DNA of 64,000 nucleotides from Acidobacteriota bacterium (GTDB lineage: Bacteria > Acidobacteriota > Terriglobia > Terriglobales > Acidobacteriaceae): the NCBI GenBank assembly GCA_023410055.1, contig JAEYQK010000109.1, positions 60,617-124,616 on the forward strand. Reading direction: 5' to 3'. This document shows positions 36,556-43,938 of this stretch, piece after piece. The notes under the pieces are model-generated. The model did not search any database and was not told the DNA's origin. It saw nothing but the letters and a program-made list of their open reading frames with translations. A program made the translations under genes and the position numbers. How positions within the stretch are numbered: the stretch's first letter is position 1; each line of letters opens with the position of its first letter.

Positions 36556-37446
36556 TCAGAGCAAGATTTCTCCGCGAGCGACTTCGACGGAGTAACCACC
36601 CACCCGTACATTGACTGCTCCGTTACTGGCTTTATCCGCGCGGACGAAAATTCGACTGGGGCGCAGCATCTCGATGCCTTGTTCGATCAGAACGCGTTCG
36701 TTCGATTGCGCAACTCCGTGAGCAACCATCCATGCTGCGCAGCAACCACCGGCGGAGCCAGTTGCCGGGTCCTCGCCGTTGTAGAAGATCATGCGAGCGT
36801 GCAGGCGCGCATTGGGATCGATGGTTTCACGGCAGACCAGGTAGAAGAACTTGCCGTCGGTGCGTTGAAGGTATTCGGCGGCTTTCGTCCAACTGAAGTT
36901 GATGGTGCGAAGAGTATCGAGCTTGCGGATGGGCACCATCGTGAATCCCATGCCGGTAGAAACGGTCTGAATCGGCATGTCGGCATCGATATCGTCGGTT
37001 TGCAGGCCGATTGCGCGTGCGACTTCTTCGCGCGAGTGAATGCTTCCGAACTCGGGATCGCGCTGGCGCATCTCGCCGAAGGCTCCATCAGGGGTGCTTT
37101 CGAAGGTGACGGGAATCTTTCCGATATTCAGGTCGAGCGTGACCAGAGCGGCATCGTTGTTGCTCCGGAGAACGGTAGCCGTGCCGAGCGTCGGGTGCCC
37201 TGCGAATGGCAGTTCTTCGACGACCGTAAATATACGCACGCGGACCGGTTCATCAGGCTTGGCCGCTGGATTGGGCAGGATGAACGTCGTCTCGGAGAAG
37301 TTCATCTCACGAGCAATGGCCTGCATTTCTTCTGAGCTGAGGCCATGGCCATCGGTGAAAACGGCGAGCTGATTGCCCTCAAGTGGGCGAGAGGTGAAGA
37401 CGTCCATCTGGACGAACGGGAATCGGCGAGTGCTCTTCGTATTCAT
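36556..37446 (-). CDS. PhzF-family isomerase/epimerase-like protein
   Basis: 296 aa, two-domain PhzF fold. Signatures: FVQMDVFTSRPLEGNQLAVF at the N terminus, NFSETTF with the catalytic Glu (near residue 51), ELPFAGHPTLGTA, and NGEDPATGSAGGCCAAW. PhzF relatives include the phenazine enzyme, diaminopimelate-epimerase-like and unknown isomerases; no phenazine genes are near, so the substrate is unknown. The 297-bp gap before it (36259-36555) shows no gene. Confidence 0.9.
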   Translation of the reverse strand: MNTKSTRRFPFVQMDVFTSRPLEGNQLAVFTDGHGLSSEEMQAIAREMNFSETTFILPNPAAKPDEPVRVRIFTVVEELPFAGHPTLGTATVLRSNNDAALVTLDLNIGKIPVTFESTPDGAFGEMRQRDPEFGSIHSREEVARAIGLQTDDIDADMPIQTVSTGMGFTMVPIRKLDTLRTINFSWTKAAEYLQRTDGKFFYLVCRETIDPNARLHARMIFYNGEDPATGSAGGCCAAWMVAHGVAQSNERVLIEQGIEMLRPSRIFVRADKASNGAVNVRVGGYSVEVARGEILL

Positions 37447-37613
37447 ATCGTTGGACGAGATTGTAATGGGTGCAACTCCGTTACGCTAACGAGGAAAAAC
37501 GATTCCATCGATTTGACATACTGAATCTGGCCGAATCTTCTCAGCCTCAAACAGAAGAATCCAAATGCGCTGCATCCGGCGGACGTCTGCGTTCATCCCT
37601 TGAGGTAACGCGT

Positions 37614-37627
37614 GGTGCGATCGCACC
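37614..37627. promoter_or_regulatory. 14-bp perfect palindrome upstream of the peroxiredoxin
   Basis: GGTGCGATCGCACC, 34 bp before the start of the 1-Cys peroxiredoxin gene. Position and symmetry suit an operator; the binding protein is unknown. The centre contains GCGATCGC, also a short palindrome common in some genomes, so chance is possible. Confidence 0.45.
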
Positions 37628-37661
37628 GTTTCAACGAACCTGATTTTACGAGGAGCAGTGC

Positions 37662-38333
37662 ATGCCAGAGGTTTCCAGCAGATTGCCGAAGATCAACGAG
37701 CCGGCGCCGGACTTTGAAGCTAAGTCAACACATGGTCTGATTCATCTGCGCGACTACACCGGAAAAGGGAAGTGGGTGATGCTGTTTTCGCACCCGGCAG
37801 ATTTCACTCCCGTGTGCACGACGGAATTTGTGGAGTTCTCGAAGGCGTATTCTCAGTTCGAGAACTTGAACGTTCAACTGATCGGGAATTCCGTCGACAG
37901 CGTCTACTCGCACATCGCATGGGTGCGGAACATCGAAGATACCTTCGGTGTTAAGGTTCCGTTTCCGGTAATTGCCGATTTGGATCAGAGAGTTGCGCGG
38001 GCTTACGGCATGGTGCATGAAGCCGCAAACGACACCGCGACGGTTCGTGCGGTCTTCTTCATCGATCCCAAGAACACGATTCGTGCGGTGATCTACTATC
38101 CCATGTCACTGGGCCGCAGTGTTCCGGAACTGTTGCGGATCGCGGAGGCACTTCAGACGGCGGACGCGAATGCGTGTGCGACCCCTGCGAACTGGAAACC
38201 GGGCGAGCCGGTAGTGATCTCTCCTCCGGGCACGCAGGCCGATGCCGAGAAGCGGGTGAACGCGAAGGAGTTCGACGTTAAACAGTGGTATTTGAGCACG
38301 AGGAAGCTAGAGAAACCAGCCAAAGTGGCTTAA
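37662..38333 (+). CDS. 1-Cys/Prx6-type peroxiredoxin
   Basis: 223 aa. Reduces peroxides with the peroxidatic Cys in HPADFTPVCTTEF (Cys52), matching PxxxTxxC; the conserved Arg is in DTATVRAVFFIDP. The length and the C-terminal extension (KPGEPVVISPPG, then VKQWYLSTRK) are those of the Prx6/AhpC2 group. A second Cys (NACATP) is near residue 171, so a 2-Cys mechanism is possible. AGGAGCAG lies upstream of the ATG. Monocistronic with a downstream hairpin. Confidence 0.93.
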   Translation: MPEVSSRLPKINEPAPDFEAKSTHGLIHLRDYTGKGKWVMLFSHPADFTPVCTTEFVEFSKAYSQFENLNVQLIGNSVDSVYSHIAWVRNIEDTFGVKVPFPVIADLDQRVARAYGMVHEAANDTATVRAVFFIDPKNTIRAVIYYPMSLGRSVPELLRIAEALQTADANACATPANWKPGEPVVISPPGTQADAEKRVNAKEFDVKQWYLSTRKLEKPAKVA

Positions 38334-38344
38334 TTAGCTGGCAG

Positions 38345-38369
38345 CCCGGGTTATCTTCGCGAACCCGGG
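38345..38369 (+). terminator. Hairpin after the peroxiredoxin gene
   Basis: CCCGGGTT pairs with AACCCGGG, 9-nt loop, 12 bp after the stop codon. No T-run. Confidence 0.55.
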
Positions 38370-38402
38370 GTGCCGGTGCACCTGCCGACGCACGCGTCAG
38401 TG

Positions 38403-38411
38403 TGCTATAAT
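38403..38411 (+). promoter_or_regulatory. Extended -10 promoter of the cold-shock gene
   Basis: TG-C-TATAAT is a perfect extended -10 element; the -35 region is weak, as expected for this class. Transcription would start near 38418 and give a leader of about 110 nt before the ATG at 38528, the long 5-prime leader usual for cold-shock mRNAs. Confidence 0.65.
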
Positions 38412-38527
38412 CCGTGTGCGTTTGATTCGAAGCGGTTGTGCGCATGTTTCTCTACTAGAGTTTCTGCCTGCAGTACCCTCCGGTTCTACTCAGCGTCAAT
38501 TAAAGATATATAGGAATGTGTAACAAC

Positions 38528-38728
38528 ATGGAACAAGGTACAGTTAAGTGGTTCAACGATGCCAAGGGTTTCGGCTTCATTAGCCGCCAGAGCGGCGAAG
38601 ACGTTTTCGTGCATTTCTCAGCCATCCAGTCGAACGGTTTCCGTTCGTTGCAGGAAGGCCAGAGCGTGTCGTTCAACGTCGTGAAGGGCCCCAAGGGTCT
38701 TCAGGCAGAGAACGTTCAAGTTCTGTAA
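38528..38728 (+). CDS. Cold-shock domain protein
   Basis: 66 aa from ATG 38528 (MEQGTVKWFNDAKGFGFI); an in-frame ATG at 38516 is too far from the family start. RNP1 KGFGFI and RNP2 VFVHFSAI are intact, so it binds single-stranded RNA/DNA as an RNA chaperone. Standard CspA length. Long leader with extended -10 promoter upstream and bidirectional terminator downstream. Confidence 0.96.
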   Translation: MEQGTVKWFNDAKGFGFISRQSGEDVFVHFSAIQSNGFRSLQEGQSVSFNVVKGPKGLQAENVQVL

Positions 38729-38742
38729 TCAGAACTGGTTCG

Positions 38743-38775
38743 AAAAAAAGGGCAGCCTATTGGCTGTCCTTTTTC
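38743..38775. terminator. Bidirectional intrinsic terminator
   Basis: Seven A, GGGCAGCC, loop TATT, GGCTGTCC (one wobble), five T. It serves the cold-shock gene on the plus strand and the MscS gene on the minus strand, whose stop is at 38783. Confidence 0.9.
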
Positions 38776-38782
38776 TTGTTTA

Positions 38783-40705
38783 TTAGGCTCTCGGCGCGAA
38801 GCTCTCCTGAACCTGTTGGATGTTTGGCGTGCCGCTACCTACCAGTTTCAGCTTAGGTTCGTGCTCGATAGCGTCGAGCACTTCGCGTGTGATGCGATCG
38901 TCAAATTCTGCGGCACGTTCGAGTTCCAGGGGATAACGGATTACGACTTCAAGCCCTGCCTTAGTCAGACGTAGTCTGCTTTGCGGCCCGAGAGTGCTGG
39001 CAGCTAATGCACCAATCGTCTTTTCCAGATGCTTTCGCTGACGCTCAATGCTCTCGCGGTACTCGGAGTAGACGGACTCGACCGCGGAGACGAGACGTTC
39101 TTCGACCTCCCGATAGCTCCGCTCCGGCGCAAGCGTCAAGCTGATTTCATGCCACACGTAGTTAGTTCCCGGTATCTGCTTGAAGACTCCGCCCGCTGGT
39201 TGGAATACGACTGAGTTGGAAAAGGCGACGACGCGTCCGGTAGGTTGCGCGTCAGCGCCACCAGGACCAAGTTCCATCAGGTGCAGACGGACAAGCCCGA
39301 TCTCGACGACTTCGCCCGTAACTCCCGCGACCTGCACTCGGTCACCAACGCGCAGACCGTACTTGCCGATCAGGAAGAAGTAGCCCACGACCGAGAGGAT
39401 CACATTCTGCAAGGCGACGGCAACACCGGCGGTGAGCAACCCGGCGAAAGTGGCGAGCGAGCCGAGTTCGGTGGCGAAAGCGAATGCGATGATGAGGGCG
39501 ACAAGGAACCAGACAGCGAATCGGCGCAGGAGCAGAAAGTGGTAACGGCGTTTGACATCTTTGACGTAGCGGAAGATGGCTCGCCGCCAGAGTTCTGAAA
39601 GCCCGATTACTACGATCAGGACTGCGCCGAGCACGGCAAGGCGAAACGCAAGATTGCGCAAGTCGGTTGCGTACTCGCTCTTGACCGCGTCCTGCCATGA
39701 GACAAGGCTGCGTTTATAGAGATCGAGCAATACGCGCTGTTTGCTCAAAGGCATTGCCGCGGCTGCCGCCTCTTTGAACTGTGCGCTTAAGGCGTCGAGC
39801 TGGGCCTTTTGCTGATGCAATACTTCTGGGTCGGACGATTCCGGTTGGCTGGAAATCTGGTCACCCTTTTGGGCGGCCTGCTTGAGCGTGGCGACGATCG
39901 GGGCGCGAATGTCCTTTGCGTTCTGAGCAAGGGCGTCGGTGAGGGCAATTGTTTCCTGCAGGGCTGCCTTCTTGCGCGAAAGCGTGATCAGGTCGGTGAT
40001 GAGACCGAGTATGCCCGTGGACTCTTTCTTGTTAGCAGAGGCGGCAGTCGCGTTCGCAGTGACTGTCGCCGTTCGAGCTTCATCAGCAGTTGAATTGGCT
40101 GCAGGTACAGCTCGGGAGAGTTCGTCGATTTGCGCTTTGAGGGTAGTTGCGCCAGACGTTCCGTTGTTTGCGCTTCCCATGAACTCGACCATAGTGCGGA
40201 GGGCGTCGCGGCGGGTCTGGGCGAGTTCCAATTCGCTTTCCGCTTCGGCAACGGCAGACTTGAGGTCACTGCGGCGCTTGCCCGTAGCCTTGTCCAGTTT
40301 GTTCTTGAGCGACTCGAGGTCCGCTTGAGACTGTTTCACCTGCAGGTCGGCCTTTGTAGCCATGGCCAGCATCGACCGGTATCGGGAGTGTCCCGAGCTA
40401 TTGGTCTGAACGGAATCCTGCGGTGTTGTCGGTGCGAGACTTCGAGCCTCTGCCTGCGCGAAATCGAACGAGAGCCGAACGATCTGGTCCGCAAGCTGGC
40501 GGTTCTCGTTGACAAACAACACGTCGCGCGGCTCGGTTGCAAGCTGCTCCTCGACAGGGAAGTGCCGGTACCAGGCGAGTGTTTGGTTCAGGAAGGCGAT
40601 CACGTCCTTCGAGCTAATGGCGGAGGTACTCTGGTCTTGCGAGCCAAGTGGAAGAACCAAAAGGAAAAACGCGACAACGAGGAAAGAACACTTCAGTCGA
40701 AACAT
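38783..40705 (-). CDS. MscS-family mechanosensitive channel with large periplasmic domain
   Basis: 640 aa. Signal peptide (1-22), then a ~330-residue helical, coiled-coil-rich periplasmic region (DLQVKQSQADLESLKNKLD; SAVAEAESELELAQTRRD), then membrane helices near 350-440 and the MscS core: LLTAGVAVALQNVILSVVGYFFLI is the pore-lining helix TM3, followed by the beta domain VGDRVQVAGVTGEVVEIGLVR. The C-terminal cytoplasmic domain ends normally. It would release solutes on osmotic downshock. The extended N terminus is like MscK/YbdG-type channels. Confidence 0.9.
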   Translation of the reverse strand: MFRLKCSFLVVAFFLLVLPLGSQDQSTSAISSKDVIAFLNQTLAWYRHFPVEEQLATEPRDVLFVNENRQLADQIVRLSFDFAQAEARSLAPTTPQDSVQTNSSGHSRYRSMLAMATKADLQVKQSQADLESLKNKLDKATGKRRSDLKSAVAEAESELELAQTRRDALRTMVEFMGSANNGTSGATTLKAQIDELSRAVPAANSTADEARTATVTANATAASANKKESTGILGLITDLITLSRKKAALQETIALTDALAQNAKDIRAPIVATLKQAAQKGDQISSQPESSDPEVLHQQKAQLDALSAQFKEAAAAAMPLSKQRVLLDLYKRSLVSWQDAVKSEYATDLRNLAFRLAVLGAVLIVVIGLSELWRRAIFRYVKDVKRRYHFLLLRRFAVWFLVALIIAFAFATELGSLATFAGLLTAGVAVALQNVILSVVGYFFLIGKYGLRVGDRVQVAGVTGEVVEIGLVRLHLMELGPGGADAQPTGRVVAFSNSVVFQPAGGVFKQIPGTNYVWHEISLTLAPERSYREVEERLVSAVESVYSEYRESIERQRKHLEKTIGALAASTLGPQSRLRLTKAGLEVVIRYPLELERAAEFDDRITREVLDAIEHEPKLKLVGSGTPNIQQVQESFAPRA

Positions 40706-40797
40706 CGACTACAGTCTAAATGATTGTGAGGTGGAGGGCAGAGATTCGTGATTCCCGGGATGCGCATCTCACTCGGTGAATTCCAGGACTGAGGTGG

Positions 40798-41202
40798 ATG
40801 ATGGCAGCAAATTCCCCGATCCCGTCCGAGGGGCGTTCACAGGAAGCTACGCGAGCGGAGAGCCTGATCGCGAGGATTAGCGAGAAACTCTCGGCAACGG
40901 CCAATGCACGCAACGTCTACGGCGAGCCCATCGAGAGTCACAATCGCACCGTCGTGCCTGTCGCCAGAGTTGGCTACGGTGTTGGGGCCGGAGCTGGCGG
41001 GCGCGAAGGCGAAGGGTCCGGCGGCGGGGGAGGAGGTGGTGTCGGAGCGAAGCCGGTCGGCTATATCGAGATCACTGACCAACGTACTCGCTTCGTTTCA
41101 TTCTCGGCGTCGAGGAAGACTGTTGGCGCGGCGATATTAGGCTTTGCAGCGGGCTTCCTGTTTCATCATGCCGGTGCAAGGCGGGGGCTCTTCCGGAGAT
41201 AG
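40798..41202 (+). CDS. GerW/YtfJ-like protein with C-terminal membrane anchor
   Basis: 134 aa; start ATG 40798 or 40801 (GAGGTG just upstream). The core NARNVYGEPIE, VVPVARVGYGVGAGAGG, then a Gly-rich loop and KPVGYIEI matches the YtfJ/GerW family known from spore formers. The tail has a short hydrophobic helix (ILGFAAGFLFHHAG) and a basic end. In Gram-negative bacteria its job is unknown. Divergent from the MscS gene and convergent with the aminotransferase. Confidence 0.8.
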   Translation: MMAANSPIPSEGRSQEATRAESLIARISEKLSATANARNVYGEPIESHNRTVVPVARVGYGVGAGAGGREGEGSGGGGGGGVGAKPVGYIEITDQRTRFVSFSASRKTVGAAILGFAAGFLFHHAGARRGLFRR

Positions 41203-41219
41203 AAGGCCAGTGCCCCAAT

Positions 41220-42602
41220 CTAGTGCGCCGCAGCGCGAGCAACGAATGAGAGAGCGTATTCCGCTGCCTCGCGCATCAGCTCCAGTGCTCGCTCCATCTG
41301 CGGGACATCTTCGAAGCCATACGACAGCCTGAGTTGCCGTTTTCCTGCATCGGCGAGATCGCCCTGGGGGTGCACACAGAGATTGCCCGGAATGTAGATG
41401 ACACGGGGCTTCTTGACTGCGCACCCTCCCTGCGGGAAGGGTGCGGCACCCGTGGTGTTTTCGAAGTCAATGGCCGGATCGCCGGTTGTGCGCGTGAGGA
41501 ATTTGAAGAACGGTGACGACGCGTGCGTCTCGATGTCGCGGAACGTCAGGTAATAGTAAAAACCGGCGCTGCCTCCGCGCCGTTCTTCAAGGTACGGGCC
41601 GATGGTGCGGGCGATTGCGTCGCGAACGGCAACGGCTTTCTCACGATATCCGGCGTTCACGGATTTGAGCTGCTCTGAGATGCAGTGGTCGAGCAGGTAG
41701 CTGGACATCTCTTGCACAAAGAGCGGCGCGCTGAATCCGGTATCGCTGGTGCTCTCGGTCATGGCGTTGAAGAAAGGACCGTCGGGCCCCATGAGGTAGC
41801 CGATGCGCAGCGCGGGTGACAGAACTTTCGATAGCGTGCCGATTTCGTACACGATGCCGAGTTCGTCGTCGGGCAGCACTGAGCGGAATGGCTCAGCGGC
41901 AGGATCGTGCAGCAAGAGTTCGTAGGCTAGATCATAGAAGATCGGGATAAGGCGGTCCTGCTTGCGCGAGAGTGCGGCTACTACGTCGTAAAGGGCCTTG
42001 CGGCGGCTATTCGAGAGCACGGTGCACGAGGGATTGTTCACGGTTACGACGTAGAAGAAGGAGATGCGCTCGGCGTCGGGGCCAAGTGCGTTGAGCTTAC
42101 GTTCGAGAGCCGCGAGTTCGATGCCCTCGTCGTCTTCGGGAACCGAGAGCACTTGAAAGCCCTTGCGTTCAAGAGCGTTCGAATAGATGTAGTACATCGG
42201 GTCGGAGGTGACGACGATTCCGGGTGCGAGGACGTCAGAGAGGGCGTCGAGAATGCTGGTGGCGCCACAAGCTCCGATGGCGATGCGCTTCTTAGCTATG
42301 GTCGCGACATCAAGTTGTCCGATGCGCTGATTGGCGAGGAACTGCCGGATTGAGGCGACCAGGTTTGCTGATCCGGCGGGACTGCCGTAGTTGAAAGCCT
42401 GCCGATATTTCATGCCGTCGCGTGAGACGGCTTCGAGTGCGCCGGTCAATTCGGGAACCGGGATGGTCTTCTCGTTGACATAGCCGACGCCGAGGTTGAT
42501 GTCGATGCCGTCGCGGAAGTCGTGGGCGAAGTCGGCCATCAAGCGGCTGACGGGCGAAGGTTGAGTGGAGGCCTGACCGTAAAAAGAAAGACGCATTTTC
42601 AT
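41220..42602 (-). CDS. PLP-dependent class I/II aminotransferase
   Basis: 460 aa from ATG 42602 (start uncertain; other ATGs at 42626 and 42596). Fold-type I aminotransferase: substrate/PLP segments INLGVGYVNE, GACGATSILDALSD, VVTVNNPSCTVLS (with Asn), IFYDLAYELLL (Asp/Tyr) and the PLP-binding Lys in GTLSKVLSPALRIGYL. Reaction cannot be named; the family includes aromatic, branched and MocR-like enzymes, but no DNA-binding domain is present. Follows the radical SAM gene on the minus strand across a terminator. Confidence 0.88.
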   Translation of the reverse strand: MKMRLSFYGQASTQPSPVSRLMADFAHDFRDGIDINLGVGYVNEKTIPVPELTGALEAVSRDGMKYRQAFNYGSPAGSANLVASIRQFLANQRIGQLDVATIAKKRIAIGACGATSILDALSDVLAPGIVVTSDPMYYIYSNALERKGFQVLSVPEDDEGIELAALERKLNALGPDAERISFFYVVTVNNPSCTVLSNSRRKALYDVVAALSRKQDRLIPIFYDLAYELLLHDPAAEPFRSVLPDDELGIVYEIGTLSKVLSPALRIGYLMGPDGPFFNAMTESTSDTGFSAPLFVQEMSSYLLDHCISEQLKSVNAGYREKAVAVRDAIARTIGPYLEERRGGSAGFYYYLTFRDIETHASSPFFKFLTRTTGDPAIDFENTTGAAPFPQGGCAVKKPRVIYIPGNLCVHPQGDLADAGKRQLRLSYGFEDVPQMERALELMREAAEYALSFVARAAAH

Positions 42603-42740
42603 GGTGAACAGAAAATAGTAATTCAATTGAGAGATGAATACATCCTTCGCAGCACCTCTGGGCGAGAGATGCTGCGCAAGATGGCCGAGCGGGTCGGGGA
42701 GAGACTAGCAGTGCTTGTGTCGGCGGCGCCAGAAAGTAGC

Positions 42741-42763
42741 AGGACTGGAGTCCGGCGCCACAA
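42741..42763. repeat. Partial REP-B element
   Basis: AGGACTGGAGTCCGGCG then CCAC, lacking the left end of the palindrome. Confidence 0.65.
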
Positions 42764-42795
42764 AAGTAAAAGGGCTGAGCGCGATGCTCAGCCCT
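42762..42795 (-). terminator. Intrinsic terminator of the radical SAM gene
   Basis: AGGGCTGAGC and GCTCAGCCCT form a perfect 10-bp stem (loop GCGAT on the plus strand). On the minus strand it is followed by TTTACTTTTG. It starts 19 bp after the stop at 42815. Confidence 0.85.
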
Positions 42796-42814
42796 GGTCT
42801 GAATTTCGGGAGGC

Positions 42815-43831
42815 TTACGCTCTGGCGGATGCGCTCTTGATCGACAGGAATTCGCTGACGTTCTCGCGCAGGATCTGCGGGAAGGTCTTGTCGAGGTAAG
42901 AGCGGATCGAAACGTAGCACTCGTCGCAAGTGTTGGTTTTGGTGAATTCTTCGACCATCTTGTCGTGATCTTCGAGCTTGTATCTCTTGAACACCATCGA
43001 GCAGGGCTGGAGCCATCCGTCGCTGGTAACGACCAGGAAACGGTGTCCCGCCTTGCAGCCCGGCATCTTGCCGCCGTTTTCGAAGTACTTGCGCGTTTCG
43101 AGCAGCGTGCTGGGAGCGTTGACGATCCAGTTGGTTTCGTCGCGGCGCGCTTCTACGCGATCCAGGTGTTCGTTCAACTGGGCAAGCTGTTCTGGTTTGG
43201 TCAACGAGAGATCGCGGCATCCGGTACGGCGCGAAGTATAGGAGCTGTAGCAGAGGTTCGCGCCCCATTCCTTCACTTTGTCCGCAAGGCGGTTGATCTC
43301 AGGCAGGTTCTCGCTGTGAATGCAGGAGTTCATCACGATATCGTCGTGACCGAGTGCCGTCAGCTCCGGAACGAGTTTTTCGAGCTTTGCATAGAGACCC
43401 GGATAGCCGCGGAAGCTATCGTGACGCTCATCCGGGAAGTCGAGCGAGACGGAGAACTGATCGACTCCGGCTTCGCGCAGGGCAAGGTACTTCTCCTTTG
43501 TCATCTCGGACCAGTTGGACACGAGGATGAGGTAGGGAATCGTTGAGCCGGCCTTGATGCTTTTGACGATATCAACTACGTCAGAGCGCATCAGCGGTTC
43601 GCCGCCGGAGACCTGCACGACGCAGGGCCTTAGCGCTTCCATGTAGCGGCGGTAGTCGGCGGGCTTCAGGTTGCGCGATTCGTCTCGCGGACCGCCGTGA
43701 TCGCAGTGCTTGCAATAGCAGGTGCAGGCGTCGGTGACCTCAAAGGACACGACGATAGGACGCCCGGTCGGCCAATTCCTGGTGCCACGGCCGATAATGC
43801 GAAGCGAATCTAAAAGAGGAACCTTACGCAT
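42815..43831 (-). CDS. Radical SAM protein, SPASM-like, of unknown reaction
   Basis: 338 aa. The [4Fe-4S]-SAM site is DACTCYCKHCDHG: C-x3-C-x2-C with an extra Cys inside. VVQVSGGEPLMRSDV carries the GGEP SAM-amine motif and VSLDFPDERHD the substrate-face residues. The C-terminal part holds GCKAGHRFLVVTSDGWLQPCSMV and CDECY, a SPASM-like set of extra Cys for an auxiliary cluster. Such enzymes modify peptides, cofactors or lipids. It starts 107 bp after dxs on the same strand, so a link with isoprenoid-derived products is possible but not proven. Confidence 0.82.
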   Translation of the reverse strand: MRKVPLLDSLRIIGRGTRNWPTGRPIVVSFEVTDACTCYCKHCDHGGPRDESRNLKPADYRRYMEALRPCVVQVSGGEPLMRSDVVDIVKSIKAGSTIPYLILVSNWSEMTKEKYLALREAGVDQFSVSLDFPDERHDSFRGYPGLYAKLEKLVPELTALGHDDIVMNSCIHSENLPEINRLADKVKEWGANLCYSSYTSRRTGCRDLSLTKPEQLAQLNEHLDRVEARRDETNWIVNAPSTLLETRKYFENGGKMPGCKAGHRFLVVTSDGWLQPCSMVFKRYKLEDHDKMVEEFTKTNTCDECYVSIRSYLDKTFPQILRENVSEFLSIKSASARA

Positions 43832-43938
43832 ATAGATATAGTAATGTCCTTGTAGATTGAGAACGCTTCATGGTATCCGTCCTAAGCTGCTGAATTCAGA
43901 GAAATTACAGCGAACGGCAATAAACTGGGGTCGAAGTG

